64,000 bases of DNA from Sphingobacterium puteale (GTDB lineage: Bacteria; Bacteroidota; Bacteroidia; Sphingobacteriales; Sphingobacteriaceae): positions 1 through 64,000 of the forward strand of contig NZ_RBWS01000011.1 in assembly GCF_003627955.1 (NCBI RefSeq), in the 5' to 3' direction. The stretch's first letter is position 1. Each line of letters starts with the position of its first letter. Both the position numbers and the translations under genes were made by a program. The notes beneath the pieces were generated by a model, which worked only from the letters and a program-made list of their open reading frames with translations, did no database searches and had not been told where the DNA came from. Positions 1 through 7,827 of the stretch are shown piece by piece.

Positions 1-41
1 GGCCGCTAACCTTATTATTCGGGGGAATACACGAAGATAAT

Positions 42-81
42 AAAACCCCAACTATTTATTTATCAAATAGTTGGGGTTTTT
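42..81. terminator. Bidirectional hairpin terminator
   Basis: A 16-bp perfect inverted repeat (42-57 with 65-80) has a 7-nt loop. The arms start with AAAACCCC and end with GGGGTTTT, so either strand reads a G-rich stem followed by T residues. It lies 16 bases past the stop of the minus-strand gene ending at 97, so it probably ends that operon. Confidence 0.8.
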
Positions 82-96
82 CTGAATATCCCTAAA

Positions 97-1035
97 TTAT
101 TTGCAAAAAATAAAAAAATCATTTGGTTTAGAGTATTTTATGTTATATTGGTTAGCACTGGCATAACAAACTTGGATATTTTCCTTATTTAAACATGCCA
201 TAGCTACCCCCAATGTCGATATTTTATTGTTCAATGGAGCAATTGTTATATTATATTCATTTTCATACTTCATGCATAATTCTTCGATGATTTTTTGAGT
301 TTCTAAGATGTTATCGCAAGAAAAGTCGAAATAATTGAGAAATGATGAATATTTATTTTTCAATCTTTCTGTTGTTAAATTAGCTTTAACATCTAAGTCT
401 GGATGACTGGAAGAGTGCAAACTAGGTTTTCCTAACAACAATGCATTAGGCTCGAAACTTTCTACAATAATTTCAATTCTTTCATCTTCTAATCCAGTTA
501 AAACGATGAGCATCAATTTTTTTGAAGGAATATGCAATCCTGAAAAGCCAAAAATAGATCTGATTTCTCGAACACCTTTTGTGAGCCATTGCTCTTCCGA
601 ATCATCCGAGGTTTGATAAGCTCTAGCCGGAGTGTAAATAAATTGGATGATATATTTTTTGCGCATTTCATGACTATTGAATATTTTAAGTATTATTAGA
701 AGAACTTCTCTAGTAAAGGTAGTGACGTCAATCAATACTCTAATAGCTTGCGTCGTTTCAATATTGGTCAGATAATCTTTAATAATATCGTAAGTCTTAA
801 CTGGTTCATTTTTTGGATATTCAACTAAATCAAACTTTCCGGCCGAGCATATTTTTTTTAAATTAATCTCGCTGAGCTTATAACTATTTGCTATGTGAAA
901 GACCGTTTTGTATCTAATATTTGATAGGTTAAGGGTTTGAGCAACTATTGTTGATCTCTCTTCAAAACCTGCAGAACAAATAAAGAAATCAATATCCTTA
1001 ATTGAATTATTTAAATCACTACGTTGTATTTTCAT
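97..1035 (-). CDS. Unrecognised protein with two Rossmann-like halves, last gene of the ATPase/HD operon
   Basis: I do not recognise a named family for this 312-residue soluble protein. It has no signal peptide or membrane segment. The first half opens with a hydrophobic strand followed by FEERS (residues 24-28) and later has the strand-turn pattern IDVTTFTRE (about 102-110). This resembles the ligand-binding edge of CARF-type Rossmann folds, but the resemblance is structural guesswork. A second hydrophobic strand followed by GLEDER (about 176-188) suggests a repeated Rossmann-like half. The gene starts 13 bases after the ORC-like ATPase stop and is followed by a strong terminator, so it is the distal gene of the operon. 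Together with the HD hydrolase it could be a sensor or nucleotide-handling part of a defence system; this is inference from context. Confidence 0.75.
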   Translation of the reverse strand: MKIQRSDLNNSIKDIDFFICSAGFEERSTIVAQTLNLSNIRYKTVFHIANSYKLSEINLKKICSAGKFDLVEYPKNEPVKTYDIIKDYLTNIETTQAIRVLIDVTTFTREVLLIILKIFNSHEMRKKYIIQFIYTPARAYQTSDDSEEQWLTKGVREIRSIFGFSGLHIPSKKLMLIVLTGLEDERIEIIVESFEPNALLLGKPSLHSSSHPDLDVKANLTTERLKNKYSSFLNYFDFSCDNILETQKIIEELCMKYENEYNITIAPLNNKISTLGVAMACLNKENIQVCYASANQYNIKYSKPNDFFIFCK

Positions 1036-1048
1036 AATAAACGGTTAT

Positions 1049-2860
1049 TTAGTCCCTTTCAATAATATTATCATTTGAGCTACCCCAGATTTTCAATTGA
1101 GAATCTTCCTCAGTTGTGACTAATTTATTCGCTTCTTTTTCAAAACGAACTGGGTCTGTTAAACTAATTTTTAGTAAATCACTATTCATAAACCTATAAC
1201 CTTTAAAGCCAGAAGGATCTAATTTGAAATAAGGGGCTAATAATCTGCTTAAAATGTATAATTTACATCTTCCAGTTCCATGCTTATTTCCAATAGTACT
1301 TTTATGAAGGTAACCATAATGTTCGGCGAGATCAATGATCTCACTTAATTCTTTATCTGGTAAGTCGTTTAAAGCTACGGAAAATACTACTCTTTCGGCT
1401 TTATCCGAAACTAAAATTCTATGAAACATTTGGCCTAACCCGTTTATCAGGTTATAAAGTTTATCAGCTTTACTTAATTTTTCGCCATCATTGATTGATC
1501 CATGCTCGTTTATAACTTTTTTAAATTCATGCTCTAAAAAGTCTGAAGAATATTCCTTAATAACGAGATCTTGAATGTTTACCGGAATGGAAGTAATGTT
1601 TGCTACCGTAGGATTATTTTTCGAAATATGTTCATTAAACATTCTTGACGCAGGTTCTAAAAAATGTCTGATTATTCCAGATGATACATCCACTAACTTA
1701 TTAAACCCTGCATAGTTTAAAGTGGAACCGGCGCGTGATTTTTTTAATTTTTTTAAATATTCAGATGTAGCATATCGCCTTGCTGCATCTGGACCGCTGT
1801 AATCGTTTCCTTCAGTGGAATTTTCAACTAATAGTTGCTGTTTTATTCTTTCTAAATCTCGTTCTTGGTTTTCGTCGTATGGAAAAAATTGTTCTGCGGA
1901 AATGTCTTTTCCTAGAAACTTTAATATGCGTTTATTAACAATTTTTTCTATGCGTTTAAAATAATTGTTTTTAGCACTAGTATAAACGGAAGCAATGTTT
2001 ACTTGTGTATAGTCATGGGGATAATCTATGGTCTTATTATTAACGGTCGAAAATGTTTTGTAATCCAATTGCGTTGAGATTTTTAGACTTATATCACTTG
2101 AAGTTCTGTATGATACCCAGGTGTTTAAAACTTTTGTTTGTGTTAAATTTAAATAACCTCCATCATCTATTAGAATATATACAGGTTTGTTTTGAGGAAA
2201 AAAAGTAAGTGTTTTTAATTCGCTTAGAATTGGATAGAGAAAATCTAAATAATTACAAAGTGGACCATTATAACTATTTGGAATGCTTTTATTCATGGCA
2301 ATATTTTTGCAATATAATTTGCATTTTATTACCATTTTATCGATCACCTTCAAAATGTTTTTTATAATACTTTCTGACGATAATTCATTTATATTTTCGC
2401 TCTGCAATATTTCTCCACCAGAAATCTCAACATACCAATTAAACGTATCTCTATAAAAAACACGCAATTCATCGATGTTCTGATCTAGAAGCTCTCTATA
2501 TCCCTGTAACTGTTTGAAACATTTTGATGCTATTAGTGTGACAAGTAAATGCTCATTAAAAAATGTATTGGAATTATCCTGTAGTCTTTCAAGTTCTGGA
2601 TAGTTAATGTCAGTTAATTTAATAGGAACATAAAATGCGTAGTAATCAAGCTCATTAAGTTCACATTTATTTGATATTGTTTGGCAGTCAGGAAGCATGT
2701 ATCTAAACATCATGCTTTTCCCAGATCCTCGATGCCCATTAAGAAATGTGTGCCCCACTTTTGGTACTTGATGAAAGTCGGTGAATACATCAACAAATAA
2801 ATCGTAGGCGTCTTGTGCTGTTATTCCTTCTGGGGTACTAACTTCAAAGGGATTCTTCAT
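1049..2860 (-). CDS. ORC/CDC6-like AAA ATPase
   Basis: A 603-residue P-loop ATPase. Walker A is GHRGSGKS at residues 42-49 and a likely Walker B is VYILIDDGG at 227-235, with an ISTQ strand at about 261-264 in the sensor-1 position. The N-terminal start, a short helix then the P-loop within 50 residues, resembles bacterial ORC-CDC6-type ATPases found in accessory islands rather than replication initiators. The C-terminal third may form a winged helix (LHKSTIGNKHGTGRCKLYIL region). It overlaps the upstream HD gene by 17 bases and is followed after 13 bases by the two-Rossmann gene, so the three are probably translationally coupled. In defence systems such ATPases often act as the sensor or energy module; that role here is inferred. 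Confidence 0.85.
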   Translation of the reverse strand: MKNPFEVSTPEGITAQDAYDLFVDVFTDFHQVPKVGHTFLNGHRGSGKSMMFRYMLPDCQTISNKCELNELDYYAFYVPIKLTDINYPELERLQDNSNTFFNEHLLVTLIASKCFKQLQGYRELLDQNIDELRVFYRDTFNWYVEISGGEILQSENINELSSESIIKNILKVIDKMVIKCKLYCKNIAMNKSIPNSYNGPLCNYLDFLYPILSELKTLTFFPQNKPVYILIDDGGYLNLTQTKVLNTWVSYRTSSDISLKISTQLDYKTFSTVNNKTIDYPHDYTQVNIASVYTSAKNNYFKRIEKIVNKRILKFLGKDISAEQFFPYDENQERDLERIKQQLLVENSTEGNDYSGPDAARRYATSEYLKKLKKSRAGSTLNYAGFNKLVDVSSGIIRHFLEPASRMFNEHISKNNPTVANITSIPVNIQDLVIKEYSSDFLEHEFKKVINEHGSINDGEKLSKADKLYNLINGLGQMFHRILVSDKAERVVFSVALNDLPDKELSEIIDLAEHYGYLHKSTIGNKHGTGRCKLYILSRLLAPYFKLDPSGFKGYRFMNSDLLKISLTDPVRFEKEANKLVTTEEDSQLKIWGSSNDNIIERD

Positions 2861-3914
2861 GTTCTTTCAGCTTTAATAGATTTTTTATTTTCTCACAATA
2901 GTATTTCCCGTCCCTTTTTTCCCCCTCAGTACTTAAGCTAGTGCACATGTCATAAATATCATTTAAGGGTAGTGAAGGATATCCGCTTTCTCTCAAAGTG
3001 AATGCGATGGGTTCTATTATCTCCTCATTGTCTTCTTTATCAAAAAAATGAATTCTAACATTTACAGAATGGAAGCGGCTCGTTTCTGGTAGAAATCTAC
3101 TACAATACAGAGATTCGGTGAACGTTTTTAACATCCTTTCGTAGATCTCATCTACTAAGTACTGTGTTGAACCTAATTTCGGAAACTCCCGCCTAATATT
3201 TTCTTTCTCAATATAGAATTCTAAACGTATTTCGCCTGACAGAATACTTAGACTATCCAAACTTTGAGAAAATCGATGAAAAATTTCACTAGTTTTCTCC
3301 ATATGATCTATTTCTAAAAGAAATGTAGAAGCTCGTGAAGAATCTTCAGCGAGTTCGTCCGCCAATCTTAAAATAGAGGCTAATAGCTGTGGCCGAATCG
3401 TTTTATGTGAAATTAAGGTTTCTCTTTCTAAAAGACCAATAGGATCTTCTTTTCCTCCGTGCGCCTGTGCAATTTTTCCAATAATTACCTTTTCAGAAGA
3501 GCTTAACAGATCTCCCTTATCAAAACTAGCTAGGACTTTCTTTCCAAGCTTCGCATGTTCTTTTCGCGATCCTATTAGGTGGCCAATGTCATGTATATTT
3601 ATCGCAATTAAAAGAATAAACAATTCATATGGGTTAAGATATAAGGAATTTCCTTTGTTATTAGCAATACGAGGGAAGCAATTGATTATTTTTGACGCAC
3701 GGTCGATGACCATTTTGATATGATCTACTCCATGATCATTAAAGTACCCTTCTTTTTCTATTTCTAGTATCTTTGTTTTTATTTCTTGGTGAACTTGTTT
3801 ATCAAAGCTAGGTTTTAAAATATTATAAATGCTTAAATAGTCTTTCCCTTCAGGAAATTCCTCAGGATTAGTATTTGCTAGGTTTTTAAACTCTGTTTCT
3901 ATATTTAACATCAT
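2844..3914 (-). CDS. HD-domain phosphohydrolase
   Basis: A 356-residue protein with an HD-type metal hydrolase domain in its first 200 residues. The metal ligands are visible: H61 and H65 (HGVDH), H108-D109 (IHDIGH), H120, H152 and D186 (RLADELAED). The C-terminal half has no recognisable domain. HD enzymes cleave phosphate esters in nucleotides, nucleic acids or cyclic messengers; the substrate cannot be read here. The start ATGATG overlaps the stop of the small membrane-protein gene (3911-3914), and the end overlaps the ATPase start by 17 bases, which is strong evidence for one operon. In a defence setting it could be the nuclease, nucleotide-depleting or messenger-degrading part. Confidence 0.85.
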   Translation of the reverse strand: MMLNIETEFKNLANTNPEEFPEGKDYLSIYNILKPSFDKQVHQEIKTKILEIEKEGYFNDHGVDHIKMVIDRASKIINCFPRIANNKGNSLYLNPYELFILLIAINIHDIGHLIGSRKEHAKLGKKVLASFDKGDLLSSSEKVIIGKIAQAHGGKEDPIGLLERETLISHKTIRPQLLASILRLADELAEDSSRASTFLLEIDHMEKTSEIFHRFSQSLDSLSILSGEIRLEFYIEKENIRREFPKLGSTQYLVDEIYERMLKTFTESLYCSRFLPETSRFHSVNVRIHFFDKEDNEEIIEPIAFTLRESGYPSLPLNDIYDMCTSLSTEGEKRDGKYYCEKIKNLLKLKEHEESL

Positions 3915-4426
3915 TTGTTTTTATTTGCTATTTCTTCATCAGATATTATTTTTACACTTGACCCTGTTCCTTCAATGGTAATTTGATATGAGTTTCCAAT
4001 GTCGTCGTTGTAAAAAACTATAAGCTTGTAATATGTATCGTGAGGATGTTGGTTGTTAGGAGTAATGAAAATATACCTTCTCTCTCCTTGTTCTATGTCC
4101 CACGGTAGACTTTCATCCTTAAAAGTGAAGTCCCCCTCGAGTTTTTTAAACTCCAAAAGACGAGCCCTTTTTCCTTTATTGTTGAGGTCTATACTTATTA
4201 ATCTTTGCGTTGGACTAGAACTAGCTCCGTTAAGCCATAACTTCGGAGCAGCTTGATATTTAAGTCTCTTTTCATTAATTCCCGCAATACTTATTAGAGC
4301 ATTTAATTGTTTCTGCTTCTCTTCGTCTTTTTTAAACAACAGCAAAAATGCACCAAGCGTCCCCAAAGAGCCTAGTGCCGCAATGATTTGAAACAAGTCT
4401 TTGCACCACTCATTTAAAAATCCCAT
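3911..4426 (-). CDS. Small protein with one N-terminal membrane segment, first gene of the ATPase/HD operon
   Basis: A 171-residue protein of unknown family. One hydrophobic segment (residues 11-31) is followed by a charged KKDEEKQKQ stretch that looks like the start of a short coiled coil. The remaining residues, about 55-165, alternate like strands of a beta-sandwich with many polar turns. The positive residues after the segment suggest that the tail is cytoplasmic. Its TGA overlaps the ATG of the HD gene, so it is co-translated with that gene. The layout, a membrane anchor plus a globular sensor or interaction domain, fits either a membrane-acting effector or an anchor for the complex; neither is shown. 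Confidence 0.75.
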   Translation of the reverse strand: MGFLNEWCKDLFQIIAALGSLGTLGAFLLLFKKDEEKQKQLNALISIAGINEKRLKYQAAPKLWLNGASSSPTQRLISIDLNNKGKRARLLEFKKLEGDFTFKDESLPWDIEQGERRYIFITPNNQHPHDTYYKLIVFYNDDIGNSYQITIEGTGSSVKIISDEEIANKNK

Positions 4427-4486
4427 TTAAATTGTTCTCCTTTCATATATGGCCAATAATTTCATCTTCCTATAAATCTCTTCAAT

Positions 4487-5194
4487 CTAAAAATCTATCC
4501 ACCCTCTATGTAACATTCTATGACAATTAGAGCAAACAAGCATTAAGTCATCCAATGTTGTCTCCGTTTCTTCTACTAGAGTATACAAAGGCTTTTTATG
4601 ATGGCATTCTATAAATCCGTAACCTATTTCTCCATATACTCTTTGGAAATCGAAACTGCATAGCTCGCACTCCAGTTTGCCATGGAGTTTCAAAGCCTTT
4701 TCTTTTTTCTTTTTCACTATACCGGGGTTTCGTTCCCTTGCTAAATGATAGCGGTATAAAAGACCACCTTCTTTTACCTTTGCGTCATCATCAACATCGT
4801 CAGGCAGATTAAGTATCTCATCCCTAATAGCCGGATTGATTGCGCTCAGTTTTATGGCATTGGCAAGCTTACCTAGCAATTCCTTTTTATCCTTAAATTC
4901 TGCAAATATTTCCTTGTCGAGTTTACTTGTTGCAGCCATCCCTTTGCCAGAGTATGTTTCATCTAGGGCCAAAAAGTTACTGAGCTTGAGTCCCACACCG
5001 TTAGGATTTCTGAATTTTTCATATTCGTCTTTATCCCCATGAATAGGTAATTTGTTCAAAGTATCTGATAACTCAATAATCAATGGATTTCTAGCATGTA
5101 TCTGACCTGGTTCCAATTGAAAATATAGATCCAAGGCGAGAATAAGTTCGTCGCGTTGCCATTTTGGGTTTCTTTTTTTCTCCACTAATATCAT
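4487..5194 (-). CDS. HNH endonuclease
   Basis: A 235-residue restriction-type HNH nuclease. The C-terminal HNH/zinc module is clear: C176-x2-C179, the HH pair at 198-199, then C221-x2-C224 with H225 and H229 (CSNCHRMLH). The N-terminal 150 residues (WQRDELILALDLYF start, RNPNGVGLKLSNF at about 62-74) match the domain usually fused to McrA-like HNH nucleases in restriction islands. That domain probably recognises modified or specific DNA. The gene starts 9 bases after the stop of the NTF2-tailed gene and ends 60 bases before the membrane-protein gene, all on the minus strand. It is either part of the same defence locus or a separate neighbouring restriction gene. Confidence 0.9.
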   Translation of the reverse strand: MILVEKKRNPKWQRDELILALDLYFQLEPGQIHARNPLIIELSDTLNKLPIHGDKDEYEKFRNPNGVGLKLSNFLALDETYSGKGMAATSKLDKEIFAEFKDKKELLGKLANAIKLSAINPAIRDEILNLPDDVDDDAKVKEGGLLYRYHLARERNPGIVKKKKEKALKLHGKLECELCSFDFQRVYGEIGYGFIECHHKKPLYTLVEETETTLDDLMLVCSNCHRMLHRGWIDF

Positions 5195-5203
5195 TTCAAG
5201 TCC

Positions 5204-6097
5204 CTATGATATATCCGTTAACCGAATTATCTTACCCTCTGCTGAGAATTCAAAAATCGACTTCCCTTGCAAGTTTATCTCATCACCTTTTTTCAAGCCA
5301 TTAGGAAAATCCATCGCCGCGATCGCTCTGTAGGCAATTGAGATATCGGTAGAACTATAGTTATGGGTTATTGACTCAATGACTTGTTCTCTTTCACTGA
5401 AACAGGAAAGGGCTTCGGTGGCCTGTTTTTTAAATTCTTTAATTCCTTTCAAGTACATTGTTTGTTCCCCATTTATAATATTTTGGAAAATAACATTATC
5501 TGCAAAATCTATCGTTATATTCTCCACATCCATATTATTATAAGCGGATATGTATTGGTAAATCTTATTAGTTCTGTCGTTTATATTATTCAAATCTGGT
5601 AAAGAGTTATTGGCAATTTTTATTGGCCCATAAATTTCTTTAAAGGTTTGTAAAACGTTCAAACCTATAGCCTCAGCGAAAGTGATTATCTCAACTGCTA
5701 AAGCTTTTTTTCCTTTATCACCAAAATATTTGCTAATTTTTGCGTTAGGTATTTTAAGCTTGCTTTCAATTTCACTCTGTTGTTGAGTATACTTTTTAAA
5801 AAATTTACCTTCAGGGGAGTAATCATCAAATTCTTTCAAAAGATTAACTTTAACTCTATTTGGGAAAATTGCGTCTATAGCTATATTAAATTCATTTTCA
5901 CTTAACCCTGTTTGTTGATGAGCTACATAGATGATCTTGTAAAATTCATCTGCATAAATTGTTCTTTTTTCGTTTGTAGATAGCAGAGATATGCTTTTAG
6001 GATCAACTTCCGCTACATCTTTTATTCTAGAAGCTTTTGCACCTATTTTTTTTAAATAAACACCAAGAGCCGTAAGTTTTTTTAATTTTTCTTCCAT
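5204..6097 (-). CDS. Protein with C-terminal SnoaL/NTF2-like domain
   Basis: A 297-residue soluble protein. Residues from about 180 to the end fit a SnoaL/NTF2-like fold: YNNMDVENITIDFADNVIF helix and strand, a GIKEF helix, then strands ending in SIFEFSAEGKIIRLTDIS, the usual last hairpin of the family. The first 170 residues are helical and lysine-rich with no domain I can name. SnoaL-like domains act as small-molecule hydrolases, isomerases or binding modules, so no reaction can be assigned. It is the most upstream gene of the minus-strand island, 9 bases before the HNH gene, so the two are probably co-transcribed. The fusion of an unknown helical module to this domain is unusual. Confidence 0.8.
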   Translation of the reverse strand: MEEKLKKLTALGVYLKKIGAKASRIKDVAEVDPKSISLLSTNEKRTIYADEFYKIIYVAHQQTGLSENEFNIAIDAIFPNRVKVNLLKEFDDYSPEGKFFKKYTQQQSEIESKLKIPNAKISKYFGDKGKKALAVEIITFAEAIGLNVLQTFKEIYGPIKIANNSLPDLNNINDRTNKIYQYISAYNNMDVENITIDFADNVIFQNIINGEQTMYLKGIKEFKKQATEALSCFSEREQVIESITHNYSSTDISIAYRAIAAMDFPNGLKKGDEINLQGKSIFEFSAEGKIIRLTDIS

Positions 6098-7043
6098 TTT
6101 TGGTTAAATGATTTCCGTATATGGATTATTTGATCTATATTTGTTATGTGATAAATGCGAAATAATGTGAACATAGTTTCATATTACGATGTCACTCTCG
6201 TTCAAATAACCGCTAAACTTTGCACGCGAGAGGACTGCGGTTCGCCATTATCTACTGGAAATACTATCTTTACGATATATTACCCAGTAGGGTGAGCCGT
6301 CTATTAAGTCTCTCTTGGGTGCAAGATTCGGGTTTCGTGTAGACCTGATGGCTGGTTTCTTAGCGGTTTCCAGAGCAAGGAGCAGGACGGTTCCTCTATT
6401 GGATTTCAATCCTTTCCTTGCTGAGAGTTTCATCGTTTTACATAACCAAAATAGAATTATGATAAAACGGAAAGAAAACACCCACCAAAAAACCACAGGT
6501 TGCCTCCAAGGGGTAAGCCATCGGTTTGTAGACACTATTCCCATAAAGAACGTAATTCGTTCGCCTGGATAGATTAATTAAATCACTAAAAACCGAAACA
6601 GGAGAGGGCTGCTATCGCAGGTTTGTGATGTGCCGATAGGATACAAATAAGTACTCCCTTGTCCGAGGTTTTCCGATCTGTCTGTATACAACATCCCTTT
6701 TTGATCTGGTTAATAATAAAGTTAATTGCTCTATCGAGCCTGAACAACTTAAAATTAGCATTTAATTTTTATTCTGCCAAATAAATAAAGGAATTATTGT
6801 ATAGTTTTTCTATAAGGTGCAGATCGGTTTTTTACCTGTCCCGACAGGAAGCGCCATAATACCCCCCTAACCAATGCTTTGTAATTGTTTTGAGGTGCTT
6901 TGCGGGATTTTGTTTATTCTTAATTTGTGACACCAGCAAGGACTAAGAATTCCCTGCAATGACACCTCTTTGGAATGCAAAAATTTTGCAATAGGGGAAG
7001 GTATGTCCGATTCAAACGATAGGACAATGCCAAAGTCATCTTT
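6098..7043. other. Long gap with an unexplained segment open on both strands
   Basis: This 946-base stretch contains no gene I can name. Between about 6248 and 6572 the minus strand is open for 98 codons and the plus strand for 85 codons. Neither reading resembles a known protein, which is more typical of a conserved noncoding or mobile-element edge sequence than of a gene. The rest (6573-7043) is AT-rich, and I found no clear tRNA, riboswitch or terminator in it. The position at the border of the defence-like island is suggestive of an integration boundary, but no repeat pair was found to prove it. Confidence 0.4.
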
Positions 7044-7430
7044 ATGAACCTTAAAATGAATCAAAAATATTCAAATGTTCTAGCGCTAGAACTAGCCATA
7101 TACCAAGTACACGATCAAGATTATGATCCTACGGATAAGATCACTGATTTTTGGAAAAAGTATGATATCCGTACCATCCAGAATACCATTTCTTTACTAC
7201 TTAAGAGGTCAGCAGACCGCTGGCCCCATGAAAATCTAATAGAGCTCTGCCAAAAGCAAGTGTTCGGATTTGACCTATTAGCGGTATTGATTGCTTATTT
7301 CCACGTGCATAAAGACTATGTGGACATGAGCAAATTAGATTTTTCAGACGCTGAAACAACAGGTTTTAGCCTGGATGAGCTGGAGATCACCAAGCGGATC
7401 CACGAATTTTTTGGACGTATAATAGACTAA
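7044..7430 (+). CDS. Hypothetical protein
   Basis: A 128-residue, acidic, helical protein with no signal peptide and no family I recognise. Notable patches are PTDKITDFWKKYD and a C-terminal LDELEITKRIHEFFGR helix. A second ATG at 7056 is an equally good start. It ends 16 bases before an open frame that runs into the SusC gene, so it may be co-transcribed with that transport unit. Function unknown. Confidence 0.6.
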   Translation: MNLKMNQKYSNVLALELAIYQVHDQDYDPTDKITDFWKKYDIRTIQNTISLLLKRSADRWPHENLIELCQKQVFGFDLLAVLIAYFHVHKDYVDMSKLDFSDAETTGFSLDELEITKRIHEFFGRIID

Positions 7431-7446
7431 CCTTAACAATAAGCAG

Positions 7447-7800
7447 ATGACAAACAGATCAAATCTGATGTCTGCCTTATTGGATAAGGTAGCACATCTG
7501 GTGCCTATAAATGGCGATGGAAAAAATAATTTAAAAAAAGTTCTATTCGAATGGGATAAAAAGTACCCCCTCGATTGTATAGTATATAGCTTGAGGTGGA
7601 TCATGTCGGCATGTACCCCTGTGCCGATGCCAAAGAGCGTAAAGGGTGTGATACAGTTATCGCTGAATCTATACTTTTTAGTTTTCAATGCTATTATTTG
7701 TCTTTCAAAGGCATTGAAGAACAAACATGCCCTGCTTATTCTGGCATGTTTGTGTTTTAATAAAGTAATTTGTCTTTCTAAGGCATTAAAGAATACAACA
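7447..7800 (+). other. In-frame open leader before the SusC gene
   Basis: The SusC frame stays open for 118 codons upstream of its signal peptide, from an ATG at 7447. That length is unlikely by chance. The encoded stretch resembles no receptor domain, and a 118-residue extension in front of a signal peptide would be expected to block export. It may be a separate small gene that has fused in frame, or the remains of one. It includes the tandem duplication and hairpin described separately. Confidence 0.45.
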
Positions 7801-7827
7801 ATGCTTTTAACATGCATTGCTGTATTT
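7684..7827 (+). repeat. 72-base in-frame tandem duplication
   Basis: Two adjacent 24-codon units, 7684-7755 and 7756-7827, both encode FN-x2-ICLSKALKN followed by a hydrophobic stretch (ALLILACLC and MLLTCIAVF). The DNA has diverged but the frame is kept. The second unit carries the likely signal peptide of the SusC protein, so the duplication has put two signal-like segments in series. Confidence 0.7.
7721..7753. other. Perfect 11-bp stem-loop inside the duplicated leader
   Basis: ACAAACATGCC (7721-7731) and its reverse complement (7743-7753) flank an 11-nt loop and are followed by GTTTTAA. It could act as a weak terminator or attenuator between the upstream open frame and the SusC start at 7801. 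Confidence 0.5.

Noticed and set aside
6867..7064. 65-codon minus-strand frame overlapping the start of the 7044 gene
   Set aside because: No motif, no partner and it overlaps a better plus-strand frame.
7344..7817. 157-codon minus-strand frame across the SusC leader
   Set aside because: Its internal repeats mirror the tandem duplication on the other strand, and it has no recognisable domain.
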